Notes: generated by a model from the sequence alone, not told the origin. A DNA stretch of 64,000 nt from Paenibacillus sp. LHD-117 (GCF_030929555.1 NZ_JAVFVT010000001.1:248001-312000), one strand, 5' to 3'. Shown: positions 43,840 through 53,463, numbered from the stretch's first letter. Translations and numbers: made by a program.

Positions 43840-45313
43840 GGCGGTTGTATTCGATGACGAATATATCGTTATTCAAGGGTTGGAAGCCATGATCGACTGG
43901 GCAAGCTTCGACATCGAGCTGGCGGGTTCCGCAACGGACGGCATCAGCGCTTGGGAGACGTATCGCCGGATTCGGCCCGACATCGTGTTTACGGATATTC
44001 GCATGCCTGGGCTGAACGGCCTGGATTTAATCGAGCGGATCGCAGAAGACAATCCTGAAACCTATTGCATCGTGTTCAGCGGATTCAACGAATACGAATA
44101 CGTCAGACGCGCCATCAATCTCGGGGTGATCGATTATTTGGAGAAACCCATCTCGATCCAGAGCGTGAAGCAAGCGATCGGAAGAATCTCCGAACACGTC
44201 GGCGCGAAGCGGGAACAGCAGTCGTTGAAGCGGCAACTGGAAGAAACCAACTTGGAACGATTGGAGAAAGGTACGCTGGATCTCCTTCTCTTAGGCCCGG
44301 AGCAAGCGCACAGGTGGCGCCAATTGTTTGGAAGCGATGCGGACCGGGCGAGGGGCGTCACGGTCATTCAATCCATTGGCGATTTCCGGTTAAACGATCA
44401 TCCCGGCTATCGAGTCGTCGACATACGCTTCGGGGAGGAGAGAATAGCGGTTGTCATTCATTTCGAGCTCCCCGGCACCGAATTCTGGGAGCAGGTTGAA
44501 TATCAATCCGGCGCGTTGCCGATCGGAATCGGGAGGACGTATTCCGGGATCGAACAAGCTTGCTTGAGTTATAAAGAAGCGCAAAAGGCATTACGCTCCG
44601 CCCGGTTCTTGAACATTAGCGGTACGATCCGATACGAGGAAGTGAAGTCGCTGATGATCTCGCAGAAGCAGCTGTCCGAACGCGAAGAAGCGATCGTCTT
44701 AAGCCTCCGGGCAGGGAACAAGTCCGAATTCATGAAACAGATCGACGAGTTTAGCGGGTGGCTATTGGCCGAGAAGGTTGATCCGGAAATCGCCGAGAGG
44801 GAAATGTTGAAATTAATGGTTTTGGCGGAACAATCGCTAGCGGATCCTGCATCGCGTCGCGATCCCCGAAGCGACGACTCCGAGCCGCATCTGCCGCATA
44901 TCCGGATTAGGGAAATGGGCAGCATAGGGAAGGCGTTCGAATGGTTTCGGGCACAGATGGAAGGGATCGCCGATCTGTCCTTGACGAACAAGGAGCAATC
45001 CAAACACGGTTCAGTGGAAAAAGCCAAAACGTATATCGAACAAAATTACGCGCGCGACCTGTCGCTTGGCGAAGTGGCCGACGTGGTCGGGATGAACGCG
45101 GCGTACTTAAGCGTCCTGTTCAAGGAGGTTATGGGCGAGAGCTACATTAAGTTTCTGACCCGCGTCAGAATGGAGATGGCGAAGCTTCTGTTGATGAAAG
45201 GGATTAAGGTGAACGAAGTCAGCGAGAAGGTCGGATATCATACGTACCGGCATTTCTCGGAGGTATTCAAGAAGCATACCGGCAAAACGCCCGGTCAGTT
45301 CAAAGAAGGCTGA
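43832..45313 (+). CDS. Response regulator, YesN-like, AraC output domain
   Basis: 493 residues. Receiver domain 1-120 with Asp55 in DIVFTDIRMPG, Lys in YLEKPISI. A linker region ~130-390 of YesN type follows, then a C-terminal AraC double HTH (LSLGEVADVVGMNAAYLSVLFKEV, VNEVSEKVGYHTYRHFSEVFKKHTGKTP). Activated by the overlapping YesM-like kinase; likely target is the importer operon 180 bp downstream. Confidence 0.94.
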   Translation: MLKAVVFDDEYIVIQGLEAMIDWASFDIELAGSATDGISAWETYRRIRPDIVFTDIRMPGLNGLDLIERIAEDNPETYCIVFSGFNEYEYVRRAINLGVIDYLEKPISIQSVKQAIGRISEHVGAKREQQSLKRQLEETNLERLEKGTLDLLLLGPEQAHRWRQLFGSDADRARGVTVIQSIGDFRLNDHPGYRVVDIRFGEERIAVVIHFELPGTEFWEQVEYQSGALPIGIGRTYSGIEQACLSYKEAQKALRSARFLNISGTIRYEEVKSLMISQKQLSEREEAIVLSLRAGNKSEFMKQIDEFSGWLLAEKVDPEIAEREMLKLMVLAEQSLADPASRRDPRSDDSEPHLPHIRIREMGSIGKAFEWFRAQMEGIADLSLTNKEQSKHGSVEKAKTYIEQNYARDLSLGEVADVVGMNAAYLSVLFKEVMGESYIKFLTRVRMEMAKLLLMKGIKVNEVSEKVGYHTYRHFSEVFKKHTGKTPGQFKEG

Positions 45314-45392
45314 GTCAGGTGCGGCGGAATCGGATATGGTCCGGTTCCTTTTTCTTTTTGCCTCCAAAAAAAACGGACACCAACCTATAAAA

Positions 45393-45406
45393 TGAAACGC
45401 TTACGC
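45393..45406. promoter_or_regulatory. cre-like box before importer operon
   Basis: TGAAACGCTTACGC matches the CcpA consensus except at the last bases. It lies ~85 bp upstream of the solute-binding protein gene. Confidence 0.55.
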
Positions 45407-45490
45407 GAACGGAAGGCGCCATTCTATAATTGAACTACAGAGAACCCGGGCCTCTGCCATACGCCAACATACAATTGGGGGGTACGAACA

Positions 45491-46861
45491 ATGAAACCAA
45501 CGAAACATACGATTGTTGCATTAGGTTTGGCCGCCATCGTCGGACTGACGTCCGCATGCGGAAGCTCTAATAACAATGGAAATGCCGACTCGCAGAACGG
45601 CAATACATCGTCGCAAAATGCTGCGAACGCGCCTGCCGATTCCGAACAGCCGAAGGAAAACGTGACGATCTCGCTGCTGACCGACAACACGCAGGATGCC
45701 GTCAATACGGCCAAAGCCGCGATCGAAGCGTTCCAAGCCAAATACCCATACATTAAAGTCGAACACGAAACGCGTCCGAGCGGCGGCGAAGGCGACAACT
45801 TCGTCAAAACCCGGCTAGCGACCGGGGACATGAACGACGTGTTTTTCTATAACTCCGGCTCGCTGATGCAAGCGCTTAATCCCGAGGCGAACCTGCTTGA
45901 TCTGTCCGAAGAGCCGTTCATGGACCGAGTGCAGGATTCCTTCAAGACGACGGTCACTTACAACGGCAAAATCTATGCCGGGCCGGCGGGAGCCGCGATG
46001 GGCGGCGGCTGGTTCTATAACAAGAAGGTTTATGCGGATCTTGGCCTCTCGGTGCCGAAAACATGGGACGAGCTGATGGCCAACAACGAGACAATCAAAG
46101 CGGCCGGCATTACACCCGTAATCGGCACGTTCAAAGACGACTGGACGTCACAGCTGATCGTGCTTGCCGACTATTACAACGTTCAAGCGCAGCAGCCGAC
46201 TTTCGCGGACGATTACACGAACAACAAAATCAAATTCGCGAACAATCCGGCAACACTGCGGAGCTTTGAGAAGCTTCAAGAAGTGTTCGATAAGGGTTAC
46301 ATGAACAAGGATTTCCTGGCCACCAATTACGACACCGGCCTGAAAATGCTGGCGGAAGGCACAGGCGCGCATTATCCGATGCTGTCGTTCGCGGTTCCGG
46401 CTTGGGAACAGAATTACGCGGACAAGATGGGCGATATCGGCTTCTTCGCGCAGCCTGGCGACAGCGAGGGCGAGAACGGCTTGACCGTCTGGATGCCGGG
46501 CGGCGCCTACATCTCCAAGAACAGCAAACATATCGAAGAAGCGAAATTGTTCGTCGACTTCGTGGCATCCGTCGAGGGCATGAAAGTATGGGCAACCGTG
46601 TCGAAGCCGTCCGGTCCTTACGTCGTCGATGGTGCCGTCATGCCGGACGACGTGGCGCCTGCCGTCCAAGACATGCTTCCGTACTTCGAATCCGGCAAAA
46701 ACGCGCCGGCGCTCGAATTCGTCTCGCCGATCAAAGGACCTAGCCTTCCCCAAATTACGACGGAGGTCGGCGGCGGCATCAAGTCGGCCAAGGAAGGCGC
46801 GGCAGCCTACGACAAAGACGTCGTCAAGCAAGCACAGCAGCTTGGGCTTGCTGGGTGGTAG
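45491..46861 (+). CDS. Sugar ABC transporter solute-binding lipoprotein
   Basis: 456 residues. Lipobox LTSACGSS with Cys near residue 23, an Asn/Ser-rich linker, then a family 1 binding fold (ISLLTDNTQDAVNTAKAAIEAFQAKYP split by normal family variation; FFYNSGSLMQALNP; GGGWFYNKKVYADLGL). RBS GGGGGG just upstream. First gene of the YesMN-linked importer. A stem-loop after it probably sets higher expression than the permeases. Confidence 0.93.
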   Translation: MKPTKHTIVALGLAAIVGLTSACGSSNNNGNADSQNGNTSSQNAANAPADSEQPKENVTISLLTDNTQDAVNTAKAAIEAFQAKYPYIKVEHETRPSGGEGDNFVKTRLATGDMNDVFFYNSGSLMQALNPEANLLDLSEEPFMDRVQDSFKTTVTYNGKIYAGPAGAAMGGGWFYNKKVYADLGLSVPKTWDELMANNETIKAAGITPVIGTFKDDWTSQLIVLADYYNVQAQQPTFADDYTNNKIKFANNPATLRSFEKLQEVFDKGYMNKDFLATNYDTGLKMLAEGTGAHYPMLSFAVPAWEQNYADKMGDIGFFAQPGDSEGENGLTVWMPGGAYISKNSKHIEEAKLFVDFVASVEGMKVWATVSKPSGPYVVDGAVMPDDVAPAVQDMLPYFESGKNAPALEFVSPIKGPSLPQITTEVGGGIKSAKEGAAAYDKDVVKQAQQLGLAGW

Positions 46862-46890
46862 AAGGACGCGAGAACCCATAGCAATCATAT

Positions 46891-46920
46891 CGGCCCTGCT
46901 CTTCTTTGCAGGGCCGGTTT
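46891..46920 (+). terminator. Intercistronic terminator-like stem-loop
   Basis: CGGCCCTGC (46891-46899) pairs with GCAGGGCCG (46908-46916), followed by GTTTC. The weak U-tract fits partial termination between the binding-protein and permease genes. Confidence 0.7.
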
Positions 46921-46948
46921 CATACCGGGATACGGAGGGGGAATCATC

Positions 46949-47815
46949 TTGAACAAAGTATTTAAGCGGACGTATTCCTATACGTTTTTATGGCCTGCAG
47001 CCATTATTTACACCGTCATTTTTATCCTCCCCACGGTGATGTCCTTCTTCTTCAGCATGACGAGGTGGACGCTGCTCGATTGGGAGTTTATCGGTCTCCA
47101 AAACTTCAAGACGTTTTTCGAAGAATCTTCGCTTAACATCGGATTCAAAAATACGGTTATTTATGCCGTGGTGACTTGCGTGCTCAAAGTCGTATTTGGT
47201 CTGCTGCTTGGTTTCTTCTTGACCTCGAGCATTCGCTCCAAACATTATTTGCGATCGGTCATCTTCTTCCCGACGCTGGTCAGCACGATCGCGGTCGGCG
47301 TGGCGTTCAGCTCGATGATGCATCCTTCGCAGGGCGTCATTAACAAAGCGTTAGCTTACCTTGGCATTGCCGGCCCGGATTGGCTCGGCGATACAAGCAT
47401 CGCGCTGCTTTCGGTCGCGTTCGTCGACGTGTGGAAAGGCGTAGGCTTCGCCACCGTTATTTTTATCGCGGGCATCATGTCCATTCCCGGCGAATATTAC
47501 GAGGCGCTCCAAATCGACGGGGGCAATCGCTTCAATAAGTTTTGGAACATCATCGTGCCGCTTAGCCGGCCGGCTACGAATACGGTCATTATTCTCGCTT
47601 TTATCGGGGGCTTGCGGCAGTTCGATCTGATCTGGGCCATGACGAAAGGCGGTCCTGGCTTTACGACGGACGTAATCGCCTCGATTATTTATAAACAGTA
47701 CGTGTCCGGGTTCTACGGCTTATCGACGGCGGGTAATGTCATTTTGTTCCTCTTCGTCATTATTCTGGTATTCCCGCTGTACGTTTACCTGAATCGAAAA
47801 GAGGTGGACCTATGA
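46949..47815 (+). CDS. Sugar ABC transporter permease (MalF/UgpA type)
   Basis: 288 residues, TTG start 46949 after GGAGGGGG. Six helices, beginning SYTFLWPAAIIYTVIFILPTV (split: residues ~10-30). EAA loop YYEALQIDGGNRFNKFWNIIVPL near 200. Overlaps the next permease gene by 4 bp (ATGA). Confidence 0.93.
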   Translation: MNKVFKRTYSYTFLWPAAIIYTVIFILPTVMSFFFSMTRWTLLDWEFIGLQNFKTFFEESSLNIGFKNTVIYAVVTCVLKVVFGLLLGFFLTSSIRSKHYLRSVIFFPTLVSTIAVGVAFSSMMHPSQGVINKALAYLGIAGPDWLGDTSIALLSVAFVDVWKGVGFATVIFIAGIMSIPGEYYEALQIDGGNRFNKFWNIIVPLSRPATNTVIILAFIGGLRQFDLIWAMTKGGPGFTTDVIASIIYKQYVSGFYGLSTAGNVILFLFVIILVFPLYVYLNRKEVDL

Positions 47816-48642
47816 GCAAAAGAATCGGTAAACTTCTGATCGAATCGGCTGCCGTTCTCGCCACCATCGTCATCTTCTGGGTTCCCTTGTATTTCGTCCT
47901 GGTCAATGCCATGAAAAATCCCCAGGATGCCGCGTTGTTCAATATGGAATGGCCGGGTACCGTGCAGCTTTGGGCCAATATGGCCGAGGTCGTGCAAGCA
48001 AGGGATTATATGCTGCTTACGGCATTCTACAACAGCTCGCTCATGACCGTGTTGTCGATCGTCGTGCTGATCGTCATTTCGGCTATGGCGGGGTTCGTCT
48101 TGCAGAGAAGAAAGGATAAAGCGACGCCGATCATCAATTTTTTCGTTTTTGCCGGACTCATTATTCCGCCAGCGGTTGTTCCCACGATATGGGTATTGCA
48201 GGAAATCGCGTTGTTCAAAACGATGGCCGGAATCGTTGCCGTCGAGGTCGCGCTCGGTTTCCCGTTCTGCGTCATCCTGTACAGAGGGTTCATGGTCAGT
48301 ATTCCGCGCGAAATCGACGAAGCGGCGGTCATCGACGGATACGGGAAGTGGAGATTGTTTTTCGCCATTATTTTGCCGCTGCTGAAGCCGGTTACGGCAA
48401 CGCTCGTCATTACGCAATCCGTTGCGATTTTTAACGACTTTACGAATCCGCTTTATTTTTTCCCGGGATCGGACAACGCGACTGTGCAGCTCACCTTGTA
48501 TAACTTCACGAGCCAATTCGTATCGCAATGGAATTTGCTGTTCACGAATATTCTGCTTATCACGATACCGATGCTGGTTTTGTTCCTGATTTTCAACAAA
48601 AAAATCGTCGCCGGCATGACGGCGGGATCCGTCAAGGGCTGA
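47812..48642 (+). CDS. Sugar ABC transporter permease (MalG/UgpE type)
   Basis: 276 residues. Helices throughout, first near 10-33. The EAA loop is REIDEAAVIDGYGKWRLFF near residue 165, and a short KIVAGMTAGSVKG tail follows. Translationally coupled to the previous permease. No ATPase gene in the cluster; a common MsmX-type ATPase is expected elsewhere. Confidence 0.93.
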   Translation: MSKRIGKLLIESAAVLATIVIFWVPLYFVLVNAMKNPQDAALFNMEWPGTVQLWANMAEVVQARDYMLLTAFYNSSLMTVLSIVVLIVISAMAGFVLQRRKDKATPIINFFVFAGLIIPPAVVPTIWVLQEIALFKTMAGIVAVEVALGFPFCVILYRGFMVSIPREIDEAAVIDGYGKWRLFFAIILPLLKPVTATLVITQSVAIFNDFTNPLYFFPGSDNATVQLTLYNFTSQFVSQWNLLFTNILLITIPMLVLFLIFNKKIVAGMTAGSVKG

Positions 48643-48690
48643 AAGCTCGCCATCAACCGATATTTGCGATCGTAAGGAGTGAATCATAAG

Positions 48691-50235
48691 ATGGGTATTC
48701 AACAAACGTTTGTAGAAACCGCGGAATCAATAATGCCGGCGTTGCGTCAAGATGAAGTATCTCCGTTGCATATCGTCCAGATCACCGAGGATCAGGAAGC
48801 TTTCCAGAGCTGGAGGACGACCATCGTCGGCAAGGCGGAAGATTTGAAGGAGAGGCCATTCGGCAAGGGAGACAGCGTCATTCTCGATTTCGGAGATCAT
48901 TTGGTCGGTTACGTATCCTTGGCGATCAAGCCGGTCGGCAGTCCGCCGGACGCTCCGCTGAAGCTGAAGCTGACTTGGGGCGAAATGCCTTGCGAAATCG
49001 CTGAGCCGTTCGAGCAATACGACGGCTGGCTCAGCAGCTCCTGGCTGCAGGAGGAGACGTTGTTCGTGGACGTTCTGCCGACGGAGATCCGCCTGCCGCG
49101 GCGGTATTGTTTCCGCTATATGAAGCTGCAAGTTCTCGACACATCGGCCAAATACAAGGTGGCTTTCGGGCATATCGGCTGCACGACGGTCACGTCCGGC
49201 GATGTTTCCCGGGTCGCGACGCTGCCGGACGGATTGGAAGAGGACTTGGCCGCCATGGACCGCATCGCCGTTAAGACGCTGCAGGATTGCATGCAGACGG
49301 TGTTCGAAGACGGTCCGAAACGGGACCGCCGGCTGTGGATCGGCGACCTCAGACTCCAAGCGCAAGCCAACTACGTGACGTTCAACAATAACGATCTCGT
49401 GCGGCGATGCCTATATCTCTTCGGCGGGATGAGACTAGCGGACGGGGCGGTCGGCGCTTGCGTATTCGAGCATCCGCATCCGCATGTCGACGATACGAGG
49501 CTCTATGATTATTCCTTGTTCTTCGCGGCTACGCTGCATGATTATTTCGAAGCGACGGGGGATCGGACAACCTTGGAGGAGCTGTGGCCGGTCGCGATGG
49601 AGCAGCTTCGGATAGGCGCGAACAGGCTCGACGAACGGGGGATCGTCAAGGACGACCCGACATGGTGGTGCTTTATCGACTGGCATCAGGAGCTGAACAA
49701 GCAGGTTTCCGCTCAGGCGGTGCTCATCTATTGCATGAGGCGCGGCTTGGCATTGGCTCAGCTTCTCGGGAAGGGCAACGAAGCTGCCTATATTCAAGCG
49801 CAGATCGATTTTGCCGCCGGAGCAGCCAAGGCGCATCTTTGGGATAACGAGCAAGGGTTTTTCGTCAGCGGCGAAGACCGCCAAGTGTCATGGGCTTCCC
49901 AGGTCTGGATGGCCCTTGCGGAGGTGCTGTCTCCGGAGGAGAACGCCGCGCTGCTAAACCGCCTCGTCGAGGTATCGCCGGCGATCGGCATGAACACGCC
50001 ATATATGCATCATCATTTCATCGAAGCGCTGTTCAGCTGCGGACTAAGAGAAACCGCCGTCGAGCGCATGCGCGCGTATTGGGGCGAGATGATGAAAGAC
50101 GGCGCGGATACATTTTGGGAGCTATACAATCCGGACGACAAGAAGCTGTCGCCGTACGGCAGCAACCTGATCAACAGCTATTGCCACGCGTGGAGCTGCA
50201 CGCCGACTTATTTTATCCGTCGATACTTGTTGTAA
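48691..50235 (+). CDS. Alpha-L-rhamnosidase-like six-hairpin glycosidase
   Basis: About 514 residues. ATG 48691 is taken because AGGAG at 48674-48678 is too close to GTG 48679, though the resulting 12-base spacing is long. N-terminal beta part to ~165. The (alpha/alpha)6 barrel opens with VFEDGPKRDRRLWIGDLRLQA, the GH78 signature with catalytic Asp/Arg. Further family words are WWCFIDWHQELNKQVSAQA near 325 and YWGEMMKDGADTFWELYNP near 473. Shorter than classical GH78 (lacks some accessory modules). No signal peptide. Last gene of the importer operon: processes what that importer brings in. Confidence 0.8.
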   Translation: MGIQQTFVETAESIMPALRQDEVSPLHIVQITEDQEAFQSWRTTIVGKAEDLKERPFGKGDSVILDFGDHLVGYVSLAIKPVGSPPDAPLKLKLTWGEMPCEIAEPFEQYDGWLSSSWLQEETLFVDVLPTEIRLPRRYCFRYMKLQVLDTSAKYKVAFGHIGCTTVTSGDVSRVATLPDGLEEDLAAMDRIAVKTLQDCMQTVFEDGPKRDRRLWIGDLRLQAQANYVTFNNNDLVRRCLYLFGGMRLADGAVGACVFEHPHPHVDDTRLYDYSLFFAATLHDYFEATGDRTTLEELWPVAMEQLRIGANRLDERGIVKDDPTWWCFIDWHQELNKQVSAQAVLIYCMRRGLALAQLLGKGNEAAYIQAQIDFAAGAAKAHLWDNEQGFFVSGEDRQVSWASQVWMALAEVLSPEENAALLNRLVEVSPAIGMNTPYMHHHFIEALFSCGLRETAVERMRAYWGEMMKDGADTFWELYNPDDKKLSPYGSNLINSYCHAWSCTPTYFIRRYLL

Positions 50236-50278
50236 AGTAGGCGGGTAATCGGGCGACGATAACAATAAAGCAATATTA

Positions 50279-50305
50279 AAAAGCAGCCGCGGCTGCTTTT
50301 TTTTA
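50279..50305 (+). terminator. Strong rho-independent terminator
   Basis: AAGCAGCCGCGGCTGCTT (50281-50298) is an uninterrupted palindrome flanked by A and T runs. Ends the importer-rhamnosidase operon; can act in both directions. Confidence 0.88.
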
Positions 50306-50343
50306 TTTTCTCTAGAAGGTGTGCTCGCTTTGCTTGTATCCGG

Positions 50344-50603
50344 ACACAACGGGACGAATGTGTATGGAAAATCGTACACACGATGCACAAATGGGGCGCA
50401 ACGGGCCGAATGTGTATGGAAAATCGTACACATGACGCCTATCCGCGGCGGAACAGGCCGAATGTATACGGAAAATCGTACACATGACGCCCAACTGCGG
50501 CGGAACAGGCCGAATGTATACGAAAAATCGTATATACTACGCACAAACATGGCGCAACAGGCCGAATGTGTATGGAAAATCGTACACATGACGCCCAACC
50601 GCC
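50344..50603 (+). repeat. 52-bp palindromic tandem repeat array C (5 copies)
   Basis: Units start at 50344, 50396, 50448, 50500 and 50552, exactly 52 bp apart. The same TGTGTAYG / CGTACACA palindrome and ATGACGCCYAAC word as arrays A and B. Unit 4 reads TGTATACG / CGTATATA. The minus-strand frames over it (repeated Cys-Thr-Ile-Phe-His) merely reflect the repeat. Confidence 0.9.
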
Positions 50604-50608
50604 GCGCA

Positions 50609-50707
50609 AAGGGGATCTTTCTGATTGGAGATAGTAACTTCCCTATGCTTACGAAGCTGCTTTGCTTTGCAAGCTGTAGGTCGCTCATCCTCGAAATACT
50701 CCGATAG
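50609..50707 (+). repeat. Dispersed element D, copy 2
   Basis: AAAGGGGATCTTTCTGATTG at the left and CATCCTCGAAATACTCCGAT at the right match copy 1 at 40545, but the middle is different and longer and holds a GCTTTGC / GCAAGC-like hairpin. It directly follows array C and precedes the Zur-type promoter. Confidence 0.65.
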
Positions 50708-50732
50708 GAATCTGAAACGGAAAAAATAGTTG

Positions 50733-50782
50733 TTGACTATTTTAATAGTAATACTTACGATTAGTAATCGTAAGGATTACAA
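50733..50782 (+). promoter_or_regulatory. Promoter with two Zur-like boxes
   Basis: TTGACT (50733-50738), 17-bp spacer, TACGAT (50756-50761). TAGTAATACTTACGA (50746-50760) and TCGTAAGGATTACAA (50768-50782) each match 12 of 14 fixed positions of the Bacillus Zur consensus TCGTAATNATTACGA. They lie head to head so that 50754-50774 is itself a perfect 21-bp palindrome covering the -10. Predicts zinc repression of the importer operon. Confidence 0.75.
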
Positions 50783-50806
50783 TTTCATGGAGGGGGAAAA
50801 ACGAGC

Positions 50807-52426
50807 ATGAAGAAGGTCATCATCGGTTTGTCCGTTCTGCTGCTCGCCGCGATGCTCGCGGCATGCGCCAAGCCGGGGAGCGGCGACGGGAAGGTACATA
50901 AGGAAGGTGCGGGAAGCTCTGCCGGCGACGAGATCGTCGTCTCGATCAAGGGGGAGCCGGCCAAAGGGTTCGACCCGGCCTTCGATTGGCCCGGACTCGG
51001 GGAAGCGTTGTTCCAGAGTAAGCTGGTCGTATTCGACAAGGACATGAATCTCGTCAACGATCTGGCGACCGAACGAACGGTCAGCGATGACGGCAAACAA
51101 GTGACGGTGCGCTTACGGGAGGATGTTTTGTTCTCCGATGGGGAGCGCTTAACCGCCGGCGATGTCGTGTTTACGTTCGGCAAGGTGAGAGAGACGACGT
51201 CCTACATCGATCTGTCCAATGTGAAAGAGGTCATCGCGGAGGACGATTATACGGTTGTCTTCCGGCTGGATCACCCGGACTCCACGTTCGACTATATGCT
51301 CACGCGGATCGCGATCATCCCGGAGCATGCATACGACGAAAATTACGGTCAGCATCCCGTCGGCTCCGGCCCTTACGTGTTCGTCGAATGGCAGAAGGGG
51401 CAGAAGCTGATCGTCGAAGTGAACCCGCTTTATTACGGCAAAAAACCGAATATCAAGAAAGTAACCTTCCTCTACCTGGACATGGATGCCAGCTTTGCAG
51501 GCGCCAAACGGGGAGAGATCGACATCGCCCGCGTCAGCATGGACTATATCGGACAGGACATCCCGGGGTATACGCAGCGCAGCATCGAGACGATGGATAT
51601 CGTTTCTTTGAGCTTGCCGACGGTCAAAAAAGGGACGCTCGAATTCGACGGCAAGCCCGTGGGCAACGACGTGACATCCGACCCGGCCATTCGGCGGGCG
51701 CTGTCGTACGGCCTCGACCGCGAAGGCATCGCGCGGGACGCCTTGAACGGCGGAGCGCGTCCGGTTTATTCGCATAATCCGGGCATGCCATGGGACAATC
51801 CGGAGAATACGATTCCGAACGCCGATGTCGACGCGGCGAAGAAGATTTTGGCGGACGGCGGTTGGGCGGATACGGACGGGGACGGCATCGTCGAGAAGGA
51901 CGGTCTGAAAGCGGAATTTACGCTGCTTTATACGCCAGGCGAGGTGGAGCGGCAAGCCGTTGCTTTGGGGGCGCAGGCAAGCGCCGCGCGGATTGGCATC
52001 CAGATTAATCTGGAAGCGAAAGTCTGGGACGAAATCAACAAAGAGAAGCTGTATTACAACAACGGTTACGTTTTCGGCAAAGGGGCGGACAGTCCGTTCG
52101 AGATTTTTACCAACTTTAGCTCCAGCCGCGTCCTGAACGGCACGACCAATTCGCCTAGCTACGCAAGTGCGCTCACGGACGACTACTTGATGAAGGCGAT
52201 TCAAGCGACGGACGAAGCGGAAGCGATGGCGTACTGGCAGAAGGCGCAATGGGACGGCGAACATGGCGTCAATTCGCTCGGCGACAGCCCATTCGTTCCC
52301 GTTGTGGCGTTCCATCATACGTTCTATATCAGGGACGGCGTGGAAATCGGGGATTTCCGGCCAGCCCCACATCGCGGAGCATACTGGATCACGGTCGAGA
52401 ACATTAAGAACTGGGTGAAACGTTAA
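50807..52426 (+). CDS. Nickel/peptide-type ABC transporter solute-binding lipoprotein
   Basis: 539 residues. Signal with lipobox MLAACAKPG, Cys near 22. SBP_bac_5 (NikA/OppA/CntA) fold: SIKGEPAKGFDPAFDWPG, DGERLTAGDVVFTFGKV, PVGSGPYVFVEWQKGQKL, RRALSYGLDREGIARDAL. Start ATG follows GGAGGGGG. First gene of a five-gene importer. Zur-like boxes upstream point to a zinc- or metallophore-metal cargo, as for CntA, rather than peptides; this is inferred. Confidence 0.9.
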   Translation: MKKVIIGLSVLLLAAMLAACAKPGSGDGKVHKEGAGSSAGDEIVVSIKGEPAKGFDPAFDWPGLGEALFQSKLVVFDKDMNLVNDLATERTVSDDGKQVTVRLREDVLFSDGERLTAGDVVFTFGKVRETTSYIDLSNVKEVIAEDDYTVVFRLDHPDSTFDYMLTRIAIIPEHAYDENYGQHPVGSGPYVFVEWQKGQKLIVEVNPLYYGKKPNIKKVTFLYLDMDASFAGAKRGEIDIARVSMDYIGQDIPGYTQRSIETMDIVSLSLPTVKKGTLEFDGKPVGNDVTSDPAIRRALSYGLDREGIARDALNGGARPVYSHNPGMPWDNPENTIPNADVDAAKKILADGGWADTDGDGIVEKDGLKAEFTLLYTPGEVERQAVALGAQASAARIGIQINLEAKVWDEINKEKLYYNNGYVFGKGADSPFEIFTNFSSSRVLNGTTNSPSYASALTDDYLMKAIQATDEAEAMAYWQKAQWDGEHGVNSLGDSPFVPVVAFHHTFYIRDGVEIGDFRPAPHRGAYWITVENIKNWVKR

Positions 52427-53463
52427 TGCGTACCGAATCGATTCACACTGGAGACGTACGTTTGTCTGCCACCGGGCGTTTCGCCAAGTTGGCCTTGGGG
52501 CAGCTCCTGCGACTATTCTTGCTGCTGTTTGCGATTACGATCGTTTGTTTCACGCTGCTGAAGTTTTCGCCGATCGATCCGATCGAAGCCTACATCGGCG
52601 GCGAACACGCCTCGCTGCCCCCGGAGCAGATCGAAAGCCTGAAGGAATATTGGGGGCTTAACGACAGCTTTACGGTTCGCTATTTCAAATGGATTCGAGG
52701 GCTGTTCAGCGGCAATCTGGGAACCAGCATCGTTTACAACCAGCCCGTCGCGGATGTCATCATGGAGCGGTTCCCGGCATCGCTTCTGCTCATGAGTGCC
52801 GCTTGGCTGCTGTCCGGGATCATCGGTTTCGGACTCGGGATCGTCAGCGCGCTGAACCGCGGAAGGTGGATCGACAAGCTGATCAAGCTGTATTGTCTGA
52901 CGCTTGCCTCGGCGCCGATCTTCTGGGTCGGCATTCTGCTGCTGATCGTGTTTTCGGTGCGGCTCGGCTGGTTCCCGATCGGCTTCAGTGCTCCGATCGG
53001 GGCACAGGCCGGCGAAGTCGGGATTGGGGATCGCTTGTACCACTTGATCCTTCCGGCGCTGACCTTAAGCTTGACTGGCGTAGCCAACATCGCGCTGCAT
53101 ACCAGGCAGAAGTTTATCGACGTGTTGGACAGCGATTACGTCTTGTTCGCGAAAGCGAGGGGCGTTAAAGGATGGCAGTTGGTTCGAAGGCACGGCATGC
53201 GCAATATGATGTTGCCCGCCATCACGCTTCAGTTCGGCTCCATCGCCGAGGTATTCGGAGGTTCGACGCTTGCCGAAAGCATCTTCTCGTACCCGGGCCT
53301 AGGCCACGCGGTTGTCGAAGCGGGAATCCGGGGCGATCTGCCGCTGCTGGTCGGCATCAGCTTGTTCGCATCCGCATTCGTCTTCGCGGGAAACGCGGCG
53401 GCGAATGTGTTGTACGCCGTAATCGATCCCCGTATCAAGGAGGGCATTCGTTATGAACATTAA
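52426..53463 (+). CDS. ABC transporter permease (NikB/OppB type)
   Basis: 345 residues, starting at the A of the previous stop codon (1-bp overlap). OppB family: helix ~25-45 (LLRLFLLLFAITIVCFTLL), FSGNLGTSIVYNQPV, five further helices and the EAA region YVLFAKARGVKGWQLVRRHGMRN near 240. Ends YAVIDPRIKEGI. Overlaps the next permease by 11 bp. Confidence 0.93.
   Translation: MRTESIHTGDVRLSATGRFAKLALGQLLRLFLLLFAITIVCFTLLKFSPIDPIEAYIGGEHASLPPEQIESLKEYWGLNDSFTVRYFKWIRGLFSGNLGTSIVYNQPVADVIMERFPASLLLMSAAWLLSGIIGFGLGIVSALNRGRWIDKLIKLYCLTLASAPIFWVGILLLIVFSVRLGWFPIGFSAPIGAQAGEVGIGDRLYHLILPALTLSLTGVANIALHTRQKFIDVLDSDYVLFAKARGVKGWQLVRRHGMRNMMLPAITLQFGSIAEVFGGSTLAESIFSYPGLGHAVVEAGIRGDLPLLVGISLFASAFVFAGNAAANVLYAVIDPRIKEGIRYEH

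Noticed and set aside
46891..46920. End of the importer operon
   Set aside because: Permease genes of the same transporter follow immediately and lack a promoter; the hairpin is better read as partial attenuation.
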